Origin: Litomosoides sigmodontis
Taxonomy: Eukaryota; Nematoda; Chromadorea; Rhabditida; Onchocercidae
Direction: 5' to 3'
Length of the DNA: 64,000 bases
Assembly: GCA_963070105.1 (NCBI GenBank)
Contig: OY718806.1
Coordinates: 765,001 to 829,000, forward strand
A model generated the notes under the pieces. The model saw nothing but the letters and a program-made list of their open reading frames with translations, made no database searches and was not told where the DNA came from. Within the stretch, counting starts at the first letter, position 1. Each line of letters begins with the position of its first letter. This document shows, in pieces, positions 1 to 14,079 of this stretch. Both the position numbers and the translations under genes were made by a program.

Positions 1-422
1 AGAGAAATGGAGAATATCAACCAATGTCCGATATAACTAACATATTCAATATCCAGCATTTTTTCGCATACATTGTGATGCACTTCGTTTTCCGAAACGC
101 TTAATTGAAGTCAGTGATTTTGTGTTTTAAAAGTCAGCGTCAGTTTACAAGTTAAAATTGGACAAATTTTCTGACAAAAAACTCAGCAAAAGAACATGAC
201 ATGAAACACGAAAAGTTTGCAAAACCAAAAAGGCATATTAAATGACATGTCTCCCGATGGTAGTGCAACTGCACTCTAACACGTTTCCTAAAGAAATCTG
301 AATCCGCAGTTACGAAATAATACAAACTCCACTGCATTAAATTCCAATATAACACTAGCAATTGTATGAAAGAAGCGTACAAAAAGCACTTCAATACCAT
401 AGTCCATCCACACCATTCGATT
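1..422. other. 3' flank of wsp-1, no gene seen
   Basis: Sequence beyond the wsp-1 stop codon, reading on the minus strand. It should include the wsp-1 3' UTR. I see no AATAAA on the minus strand and no convincing coding exon. The open frame that overlaps 152-484 is only the wsp-1 last exon read through its stop in a different frame. Confidence 0.5.
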
Positions 423-4022
<3,600 letters not shown>

Positions 4023-4040
4023 AACCTAAAAATAATGCGG
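4023..4040 (-). promoter_or_regulatory. Putative SL trans-splice acceptor of wsp-1
   Basis: On the minus strand TTATTTTTAG (AG at 4027-4026) lies three bases before the ATG. This is the usual appearance of a nematode spliced-leader acceptor; a cis intron from an upstream non-coding exon is the alternative. Confidence 0.5.
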
Positions 4041-4802
4041 TAACAAAAGAAATAAGAAAGCAACGTAAACTGTCTTTAATTTCATGCATGATTTCAGATA
4101 CTGCTGTGCATTTTGGATTGTGGTCATAAATGGAATTTTTATTTGCGTTTTTTATTTGGTACAACAATTTTTTTCAAAATACAAACTTGGATATCCTATC
4201 CGATAATACGCACGGGACCAATTTCAAGAGAAGCATCTATAGGAGAAATGTTCAGAAGCTTCATCAAACCAAGATAACAAATATTCGTTGTAACGAAATT
4301 TGCAAATAACTAAATTTGCCGACCAAATGGTTTGATAATTTCATATGGTAGGCAACTGTTCGATAAATGGATAAAATGTATCTGGGAAAAGTCGGATACG
4401 AAAAGCGATACCTGAAGAAGTGAAGACTGAACCGGCCAAAAACACAAATTCTTTTAAGCGCGGTATATAAGCTGTTCTATCACTGCACAATCTTCTGTAA
4501 ATGAACATGTTTATAAACAAACCTTCACAAAACAGGCATTAAGAACATGAATATTTGTAAATGCATATCAAACGAGCTGATTATATAATCCGAACAAAGC
4601 CAAACATTATACAGATCTGTAGACACTGGTCACCTAGAAAAATAAACACGGATATTTCTATATAACAGCAAAGCAAGGAGCTGTTTGCCAGAAATTCCTC
4701 GATGTTTGTGTGTAATTACTGAGTTTCGAACAAAATTTTGTCAGGATATTATTTTAATGTGTTAATTGGATAAAATCATGCGTTACATTCCGCTTTCCTC
4801 AG

Positions 4803-4883
4803 GTTACTATTGAACAACCAATGATATGCAACATAAAGCCTGTTGTTCTGGCATTTCAATACTTCCAGATCAACGAATCAAAG
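4803..4883 (+). other. Isolated exon-like block, unidentified
   Basis: 81 bases open in one frame (27 codons), bounded by a TTTCCTCAG acceptor and an AAAG|GTAAAA donor, encoding VTIEQPMICNIKPVV followed by LAFQYFQINESK. The splice sites are good and the length is a whole number of codons, but I found no partner exon nearby that extends it. It may belong with the plus-strand pair at 6556-7231, be a relic, or be chance. Confidence 0.25.
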
Positions 4884-5039
4884 GTAAAAATCTCTTTTTA
4901 AATTGACTAACTCTAGCTAAATAATATTTACCAATAAATGGAATTTCAACATCTAACATGAACTATCTGGTTTCAAGTGCGGTGTCTTTTGCTGAATCAG
5001 CCCCGTTCACTCCATTATGCTTGAAAGTATCCCCTCACA

Positions 5040-5416
5040 ACATACACTGAAATTTTGTACCTTTGACAATGCCAGACTTCCAGAATCTTGGTTCAGTTGT
5101 TCGCAAAGTTGATCCGAGCACCAAACATTCCCATGCATTCATAGCAACCGGATAGATTTTGCCTGGATACTAACTCTAAAATTCAAATCAAATAAGTTAA
5201 ACTAAAACTACGGAAACATACGCATGTAGCGAATTCAAAACTAAACAAGCCAGCACTTATAACAGCATTTGCATCAACCGTTGAGTACCGATCGTTCCAA
5301 CACGAAGAGAAATCAGGTTTTGGATAAAGGGGCGGGTCGAATTTCAGTGCCGTGTGATGTTGTTTGGCAATGCCGTCAGGAAAGGAGTAGTTATGTGCAG
5401 AGAGCATGCATGTCTG
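5040..5416 (-). CDS. Hypothetical two-exon gene, unidentified
   Basis: Minus strand. An ATATTTCAG acceptor is followed by an ATG at 5407 and an open exon to 5222, ending ACATGC|GTATGT. A second block starts at 5169 after TTAG and reads YPGKIYPVAMNAWECLVLGS, then ends near RFWKSGIVKGTKFQCML and a stop. The composition (many D, P, W, Y, S) looks more protein-like than the surrounding sequence, but no family was recognised. The intervening intron would be only 52 bases, and its better TTTTAG acceptor would put a stop in frame. Overlapping plus-strand frames are also open, so the call is weak. Confidence 0.22.
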
Positions 5417-6555
5417 AAATATCTAGTTTAAAACTGAAATTAAATGAAGTAGACGAAATCATCAAAAGTAAGATGGTGTTAATTTCAGAAAATCACGTCG
5501 GTCGATCCTTGTTACATTTCGCATTTCACAGCTGCATTTCATATATCATTTCGCGATTAGCAATTGTGACTTCGAGTTTTATGAAGTGCGCTCGATTCCG
5601 ATCACCTATTGCTTCCAGGCGTTAGACTACCGGAACTTTTTGCCTATTACAATTACAATTCCAGCATGACACCAATCTTCTAAGATAGTTTCGAGTGATG
5701 TTTTATCGATCTTTGCTCAAAGGTCAACGGCAAAAAAAGCTGACAATTTTTAATTTAAACAGAGGGGAAGAAGAGTGGACAGCAGAAATATACATGAAAT
5801 GCAACTGGTGGACCTTATACTTCGTCCATCTTTTTTCTTCTGAATCTTTCCGGTTAATGGGATGTTCTATCCAGCCTGCATGCACAATTCTTTCTAATTA
5901 ACTTTTTGAACTCCCCCCCCTTCGCACATCTCTTGTTTCTTGGATAAACGAGAAACTGGACAGACAGATAAATTGAGGGGATCTAGGGACATGGTCACAG
6001 ACAAGGTGGTGGATATGCTTGTACGTATAAATAATTCACCAGATTATCTTAGATCTTAGCAAGCTATTGAAGGTTTAAAAAAAGGTAACAAGACATATAG
6101 TGATTCGGCGGACAGCCAGAGAGGGAAATGCCACCATGGAGGCATTACTTGTGACAATGAATCAGAAGCAATTGCTCTTGAAAGGAACAGTGTCGCCATA
6201 CACACACATACACATACACACGCCCACGTGCGCAGACATACACAGACGGACACACACATATACACGTACCTGTGCACAAGCAAATACGTAGTAGCACACA
6301 GTCAGCAAGACGCATCGCACCAAACACGCCGGCAGTTGTTCAGTAGTCATTTTGTTTTTGTTTTTTTTGCATTATGACAATTCCTGAACAATGCTTCAGG
6401 AAGAGAAGTAATGCTGGCAAATTTTGTGTGATCTAAATGTGATGACAGTTCCCGGAACCGGTGATGATACATCGTTTTAATCTGACAATTGTAAATGGAC
6501 AACACCTGATTTCTCGAATCAACTTGTTAGCTTTTCGACACTCTACCGATACTGG

Positions 6556-7231
6556 ATGATACTAAAGACAAATAGGCCATACGGAAATACCGACCCATTT
6601 TGTCATCTAAATTGTGTTCCTCTGTCTTGTGGAGGGAAAAAGGTTCGGGAACACGCATTGAAAGAAGGTCCATTTAACACTGTTAGGTTAGAATGCAAAA
6701 TCACATGGCTAAAGAGGTACCGCCGGAAAATCATAGTTTTACGACGTGACGCAATGGAGGGACTTGTTGCGGAAAACTGGCTCCTTTTTACCACTGGAAA
6801 TCCAATATGCAATGTAATTTGTGAATATCGTTCTGAAGAAGAAACGGCGGGACCATTAAGCTATTCCAGGATAACTGAAAAAGCAAATTTACATATGGTA
6901 AGTGACTGGAAGGATATAAGCAAGAAACATTGTGCATATTGGGGAGATCTTCATAGAATTCAAATTTCTCAAAGAGGCGGAAGCACGGACCAGTTACAGC
7001 CAGTTCATTCGCCTTGTTATGTCGAGACTGGTTAGTTGTGAGGTGGTTTCTGAATAGATGTGGTGGATTTGCAGTAAAGAGGACGAAAAGTGAACTCTGG
7101 GTTTTTAATAATACCTTCAGGATTCTTCCAGTTTATACTGCAACTTTGCTTCCTTATTTCTCCAGTTGATTGAAAGCGAAGATGTGTCAGAGGATGCGGA
7201 CTTCTGGGCCAATCATTATTCTGCGATTTAA
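6556..7231 (+). CDS. Hypothetical gene, two 3' exons, unidentified
   Basis: Exon 6556-6897 is open for 114 codons from an ATG; the frame continues upstream to a TAA near 6479, so the true start may be earlier. It ends with a strong ATATG|GTAAGT donor. A TTTCTCCAG acceptor at 7165 opens an exon in the same phase that reads LIESEDVSEDADFWANHYSAI and stops at 7229-7231. The phase-0 junction with good sites at both ends is the main support. VSEDADFW faintly recalls the end of a BSD domain (SEEDFW), but the rest does not fit, so no function is proposed. It lies about 200 bases upstream of hgrs-1 on the same strand. Confidence 0.35.
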
Positions 7232-7405
7232 TGTCACTCCGATGTAGTCTTAGACTAAGAAGAATCCTGAAATGCTATTTTAAGTGGAAATTGGTAGTGG
7301 ATATCTTTATTACTAGTGCACATTTTTGACGTTCTGCGACGCTACTGTCAGTTGATCGGGTCAAACTATTCGAATGTTTCAGATTTAGTTGTATAATACA
7401 AATTT

Positions 7406-7424
7406 TATTGTTTAGTCCATATCG
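7406..7424 (+). promoter_or_regulatory. Putative SL trans-splice acceptor of hgrs-1
   Basis: TATTGTTTAG ends at 7415, nine bases before the ATG at 7425, in the usual position and form of a nematode spliced-leader acceptor. Confidence 0.45.
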
Positions 7425-10400
7425 ATGGCGAAGCGTTTTGAACGTCAATTGGGTATCTTTTTCTTCATGATTTTTGATAATATGCTTCTCGAAATGAATG
7501 TTTAATTACATTTATTTTAGTATAAGAATATCGTTTTACGTGAATCATCAGTTGGAAGCAAAAGAAGGGCAGAAGCCAGCAAATTCTGGGAAAATTTTTA
7601 ATTAGTCGGTCACTTTTAATGTATTAAAATTGTTCTTCTGGGTTTTTTAGATAAAGCCACCGATTCTACGCTTATTGACCCAAACTGGGATGCAATCATC
7701 GAATGTGTTGACTTAATACGTGGAGGAGAAGTGCCGTAAGTGTTCATGATTGTTAAAGTGGTATTTTGCCAATATATGTTTGTGAGAACTGGAGCTAATA
7801 AATTGGTAGGATACGATGAACGCAACTGTGGAAGCTTACCTAACAAAGAAGCACCATTGCCGTTAAGTTAAACAAGTTTCTATGGTGTGAGCAAATCATA
7901 TTTAATTTATGAGCAAGAATTTCCATTTTTATTCTGTCGTGTACTGTATGCATATTCATTCTAGTTTGTTTGTTTTGAAGACTAAATTTATAGCGTAAAA
8001 GCTGCAGCAGCTGCAATCAAGAGGAGGTACCATAACGAAAATCCACATGTGGCTCATCACGCATTACTCGTCCTGGAAGCGTGTATGAAGAACTGTGGTG
8101 TAAAGGTACCTTGTTCGAGCTATTTTATTTTCGATAGTTTAATTTTCTCGAAAAATGTCATTTTTTTTCTATATGAGTCATTTCAGTTTCATGCTGAAAT
8201 TGCAACAAGAGATTTCATGGAAGATTTGAAAAATCTCTCGCTAGATACAACACCAGATAAGGTAAGTCAACAGTACCATTTATTTTTTCCTCATTGTTTT
8301 TTAACGGTCTGTTCTGCTAATGGTGAGAATTTTTATCACAGGAATCATTAACAGCGCGTATTTCTCACCGTATTTCATATAATTATGAATAAGTTAAGAT
8401 ACTATGAAATTATGCACCAAATGAGATAAGTAGAATATCCGGTGAAGTGAACAGAGTGTGACGTATGAATCATTGAAAGGCATCTTACAGGTAACAGCGA
8501 AGTGGTCATAGTAAAGTACAAGCTTTTGTCCTGCGGCATTCTGATCTGTTCTATTTTATTATTGCAAAGTGTAGGTTAATGCTGCTGCCAAATTTCAGGA
8601 AGAGGTAAATTCAGGATTTATAAAGAAGTGGATGGATATACTTTCAGGTTAAGAACAAGATACTGGAACTGCTACAGTGTTGGGCTTTGGCTTTCAAAAA
8701 TAAACCTGAATATAAAATTGTAGTGGACACCCACAACTTAATGAAGTTGGCTGGTTTTGACTTTCCTCATGTTGCTGAGGCAGATGCGATGTTCATTGCA
8801 GAAAGTGCACCGGAATGGGCAGACGGGGAGGAATGCTTCAGGTAGGGACTTTTACTTTTCTTTATACTTTTTCGGAATCGCTCAAGTTTTGGTAATTGTG
8901 CTTTAAGAATGATGTTGGAAGCCACTACAATGTGTTATTGCTTTCCACTACTCATGTTTCCTTGTAGATGCCGAACAGCTTTTGGGATCATTACACGCAA
9001 GCATCATTGCCGTGCTTGCGGACAAATATTTTGCGATAAGTGCAGCAGCAAACAAAGCTTCTTGCCACAGTACGGTATCGAAAAACAGGTGAACATGAAC
9101 GCTTCGTTATTTAGAAGAAATTTGGTTTCTAAATATTTCAAATAATACTTGATTCACCATCCGATCCCATCTGTCTTGGACCGTAAGTTTAGGATTTTAT
9201 GTATAACATAGATCAACCTCTGCGTTCACTCGAGATTTTCACCTTTCATTTATCTCGTCAAATAGTAACTGATTTGTAAGTTTAGGAAAAGTGATGAAAA
9301 TTTTCCAGGTAAGAGTTTGTGATGGGTGCTATGAGAAGACGACAGCAAAAAAGACTGGCGTCAATTTGTCTCAGAATGCAGTACCGCCATCATCCAAAGC
9401 TGACAAGTCTTTGTCCCTTGATACTCGGAAAGCAGTCGAGCAGCAAGCTCGTGAATTAAAGCAGGCTGAAGAAGATGAAATCAATTTGGCTATTGCACTG
9501 AGCCAATCAGAAGCGGAGGCACAAGTTCGTTATCTATGAATTATTTTGTTACTACGCATTTCAACTCAAAAGGTAGTACATTGCATCACTTTCTTCATTA
9601 GTTTTGTTTGCCATTAATTTTAAAATAGAGTACTATATTAGGTTCTTCAGTATTGGTCAAATTCTTAACTCAACTCAGTCATTCAACTTGTCATTATCGA
9701 AGTGTGCTTAAGTTATTAGAATATACTGAAGTGGAGTGATTGCCTGGGATAAATATTGAAGCACAGCAGTGAACAAGAAATGAAATTTTAGGAACGTGAA
9801 AGGCAGCGTCGTCTTTATGAAATGTATAACGGTACTGGTACGCTAAATGGCGTTAAAACTAACGGAAATGCTTATGACGGAGAGTTGAATAAATCGATTT
9901 ACAAAGGTGCAGCGTCCTCCATTGGTGCTGTTTTTGCTGTTTATATACAAGAAAGCATAAAAAAATCTAGAAAGTAATATCTTTGTATTGAATTTTGGTG
10001 CACGGAAGTAGTAATAGATTTCTGGGTTAAATTAAAATTTAAATGGTGTATTTCAGGAAGCGATGCACCATTATCATCGGGTGTTGCTTATGTTGATCCA
10101 GAGCTAACGAGATATTTAAACCGAGATTATTGGCAACAGAGGAAAAATGAGCAACGCAATGCGGCAGTTGTATGCTTTTTAAATGTTTAAAAATTTTAGT
10201 TAAGAATAGTATATATGGTAAATGAGCATATATATTTGCTTATTGAAGATGGTTGGATATGTTTAATGAAGTAAACAAATTTTGTTTTAGGTAGCAACAG
10301 TACTGACTGGAGATGATCAGCAAAAAATACCAACACCGACTGCACCACCACCAAGTGAGTCATCTCGATGTGCTCCTAGTCATGACCATGACGGTGCCGT

Positions 10401-13027
10401 TTCATTTGTTGCACCTTCATTTGCTTCAACCACAAAGCAGCTCGAAAGTGATGCTACCGCAGCACCTCATTTTATCAGTGCTGAAGAAGAGGAAACAGCG
10501 GAAACAATGGAATTTTGTCGACAGCTGGTGGAACAGGTGTATTTTTTGTGGTTTTCAAAAGCAGGAGAAAGTTCTACTTCTATATTTTTTCTGAAAGCGT
10601 ATAGTAGTGCTTGTTTGTAATAATACCACAGCCAAATAATATGAATAGCAGCATATATAGCATAAATTCTTATGTCTTTTCTTAGCGTTAAATTTGTTAC
10701 TGTTGTCCATTCCCATACACTTTGCTATTTAAAGGTTACTGTTATGGATAATCGAATTCGTTCCAACGTTGCTCGAAATCGTTCTGTTGTCAACGACAGC
10801 GCAATACAATCATTATTCATACGCTTGACCGAAATGCATGCTCAAGTAATGGCACGTATGAACAAGCTAGAGGATCAAAGAAGTTTGTTTACCTGAACAC
10901 ATTTGATAATGCTTTATCGATAATAATAATTTCAAGGAATCTGCTTGTAATCAAAGGCAGAGTTAATTTACGATCAGTACTTACTGGTAGTCACAATATT
11001 GTTCGTTTTCAGATCATTTTGAGTCTCTTCAAGATAGTTTAGCTCATATCCAGGAAGCTAGACAAGCGATAGATGCTCTCAGGGAAGATCACGAGCGCCA
11101 AAAGCAGGTAAGAATTATGGAGGAACAACGCCTGAAACAGATACAGATGCAGCAGAAGGTGGATTTGATGAGACAGAAGAAGCATGTTAGTTTTTTTATA
11201 TAGCATTGATGCCCATATTTGTGTTCATTGTTTTAAGTTCTCTTTGTAGTTTTTAGTTGCTCGATTTTCGAGTTGTTACATGTCTGACATACAGTTTCAC
11301 TGCTGCAATTATCGTTACAGGAGATGATATTGCATCAGCGCCAAATGGCACTTTTGCGCTTCCAACAGCAGGAACAAGAAATGCAAATGAAGCGAATGCA
11401 AATGATGGGACAAAGTATTCAAATGAATCCTACTAGCCAACCCGCAGAAATGCACTACAGTCAGATGATTACAGAACCTAATCAGGCTGCCATGCAAGGA
11501 AATGGCATTCTCTGTGGTTTGTTAATATTTACATTGTGTTGAAGAAACGATGGCGTGGGAAGAGAAATAGTTTACGTCTGTTGCATTTTGAAGTTAGGTC
11601 TACATTACTTTTTGTTTATGAGGTTTATGAAAAGCATTTTTTCTTACGTAGTACAAAGAGCGGTATTCTAGCGAAGTCATGATAAATCTGGGAGGAAATT
11701 TGATTCTTTTTTCGGCTTCCTGTAAGTTAAAGTGTTTTGCATACTGAAATTACGCTTTGTTTGAAGAAATGCTAATTCAATATTCTAGGTTATCCGACTA
11801 GTACTTATATGGGTCAACCCCAGTTAAGTTACGGTGTTCCAATGACAGCACCAAATTATCCATCTGGTCCTCATATGATGCAAGATAATGCCGTGGCTGC
11901 AGCAGTTAGGCGTGGTTCGAACATTGCAAACTATGCAGCAATCCAGCCATATGCTAGTCAGGTGATTTGGTTCATAACTTTTTAGATGTATTAAGCTTTT
12001 TCTGGAACGAAAAGAAATTTTCGAAGATATACGTTGGGAATTAAGATCAAAAAAGAATTATAGCTGTCTATCTGTTGTTATTTGTTGATTTGGTAGTGTT
12101 TCATCTACATTGTTTTGATTAATAGGTTTCAATAGACGCGCAGCGGTTGCAGGAGCAGCAACAATTCTTCAAGTCAGACGTGCCAACATCTATTTATCAG
12201 TTGAGTGCCTGTCAGAATTCAGTACAACTTCGTGCGGCCAATAATGCCCCAGCTTACACTACTGCTTCCCTAGAGTCTTCCATCCCACGAGCTTATCCCG
12301 GATATCAGGTATTCGATTTTTCCTGTGGAATTGTGGTTCTTTTTTGTGCAAAGGCGTCATGCAAACTTTCCACAGTATTTTGTACATTAGTGGATATTTC
12401 AGCAACTTAAATCGGTTGCTATAAGCAGTAAAACTGAAAATATGCAAATCATTTTTGTTATGTAAGATATATTGAAATTTTATTGATGGAAGAATTGCAG
12501 CAGTCAGTGGAACAGCCTGTTGTTACGCTTCCAAGTGGTCAACAACAGCAGCAACTTCAGGCTGCATCGGCTAATATTGGTCACCAAAAGCTCAGTCTAC
12601 AGGAGCAGCAGAAGCCTGGTTTCATACCACCAACAACAATGCCGACAGTTCAAAGTCAGCATACTAATCCGATGATGCAGCCTTTCCCATCATATTCTCT
12701 GCCGAGTTAGTGAAAACTAAACATTTTACTTCTTATCTAATACTATCCTAAATCAGTAAGTACTACCAAAATAGTGAAAATTTTCCATCCAAACTGTAGT
12801 AAATGAGTGGGGAAGACAAAGTAGAAGGAAATAGTACGTTGGGATACACTTTCCATTTTTTCATTTTCAAAATTGCTTTTTCCTTTCACGAGTTTCATTC
12901 AGATGGGATGATAGTGGAACACCCCGCTCAAAGCGTACATTATTCAGTGCAGTCTCAGGCGAATGGAGAACCACAACCGCAGCCTGCGGTACAGCCGGCT
13001 GAGGAACTTCTTATTTCATTCGATTGA
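7425..13027 (+). CDS. hgrs-1: Hrs/HGS, ESCRT-0 subunit (Vps27 family)
   Basis: Seventeen exons: 7425-7452, 7651-7735, 7994-8105, 8187-8261, 8648-8841, 8968-9088, 9309-9524, 9792-9906, 10057-10169, 10291-10536, 10735-10882, 11013-11185, 11321-11516, 11789-11961, 12126-12308, 12501-12705 and 12903-13027. They total about 835 residues in frame (exon 9 could end three bases earlier). Residues 8-145 form a VHS domain (DKATDSTLIDPNWDAII). About 150-215 is a FYVE zinc finger with RKHHCRACGQIFCDKC and VRVCDGC, which binds PI3P. A UIM (DEINLAIALSQSEAEAQ) binds ubiquitin. The conserved DPELTRYLNRDYW block, a coiled coil at about 435-600 (STAM binding) and a Gln/Pro-rich tail follow. The protein ends LISFD, a clathrin box. 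By family it sorts ubiquitinated cargo on early endosomes into multivesicular bodies. The first coding exon is only 28 bases. Confidence 0.97.
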
Positions 13028-14079
13028 AAGAAATGAATCCTGCTCCCATATTCCAGTCATCTGACTTTCAATAATTTTCAAGTGACTCACATGGGATTAA
13101 CAGCTAAATTTCATGTGAAGGTTACATGTAATTTTTGAATAGTAATGTGAATGTAGAATTATTCCCAAAAATTTTTGTATGAACCCACTCCTCCTTTTCC
13201 TTTTACCTGTGATATCTGTCTACACTAACGCGGAATATCTATTAGCTTTAGTGGTCGAGTGAATTCGGATTACTTTATACACATTCTTCAATCCTTCCTA
13301 GATTCTCGGCATCATTCGATGCGGTTGCGTCTACACATTTCATTGTACAATATGGACTTCCATAATAAAGGCTGTGCCGGAGTAAATGTCTATTTGCTTA
13401 AAAGATGTATAAAATGTTTTTACAGATCATGGTTATTTTCGAACAGTAAACACTCGCAATAGTGACAGTGAGACCGTCTAATTTTGCACCTGTATAGAAT
13501 ACTGATTTTCATATTTTTGTTGATGTAACACGTATTCCAGTCATTTAACCTTAACAAAATGTCGTTTCATTTGCAAGTCAATCAAATTTCGAATATAGCA
13601 AGAGGAAAAAAAGCGTTTAACAAACACTTTAAAAGTATATATACATGGAACAGAAGCATAGTAACTCTTGCAAGTAACTAATATAAATTACCGCTTCAAA
13701 AATTTTCTGTACCTGTAGTTTGTAGATCAATGATGAAAGCTTCTGAAAGCTGAGATGAAATGATAAACATTCTTTTTCTCACATTTCTTTCATTCCTTTC
13801 TAATTGAAGGATGGTTCGCTTCTGTTTCTATATAAGTAGCTAAATAGTTCTAGAACAATGAATATGGGCTAGATGCAAGTACAAATAATATAAAGACATG
13901 CACGAAAGACGGCAACACATCCATTATTGGATTTCGTGTATTTTCTCTTTCAATGTGGCGGATCGCTGATTCAGCGTACCAGTTCATTATATCTTTTTAT
14001 CTTCGATATATTCTGCTACTGATGCATTCATTATCACACATACACTGATTATCACGCACTGACGCATCGATTATCAATG
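13028..14079. other. Convergent intergenic region with hgrs-1 polyA signal
   Basis: Contains the 3' ends of hgrs-1 (plus) and the phosphorylase kinase beta gene (minus). I see no gene. The plus-strand open frame at 13259-13462 has no coding character. Confidence 0.6.
13364..13369 (+). terminator. AATAAA polyadenylation signal of hgrs-1
   Basis: AATAAA in the context CCATAATAAAGGC, about 340 bases after the hgrs-1 stop codon; the first clear canonical signal downstream. Confidence 0.5.

Larger units (their letters stand above)
4041..7405. other. Divergent intergenic region, wsp-1 / hgrs-1
   Basis: About 3.4 kb between two divergent genes. It must hold both promoters. It also contains several weak coding-like stretches that I could not assign, listed separately: a plus exon at 4803-4883, a minus pair at 5416-5040, and a plus pair at 6556-7231. 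There is also a short impure CA tract at about 6200-6260. No transposon termini or RNA gene were recognised. Confidence 0.5.

Noticed and set aside
12803..12902. Open frame MSGEDKVEGN upstream of the last hgrs-1 exon
   Set aside because: It is intronic: the TTCAG acceptor at 12902 joins in phase to the previous exon, and the frame before it has no family match.
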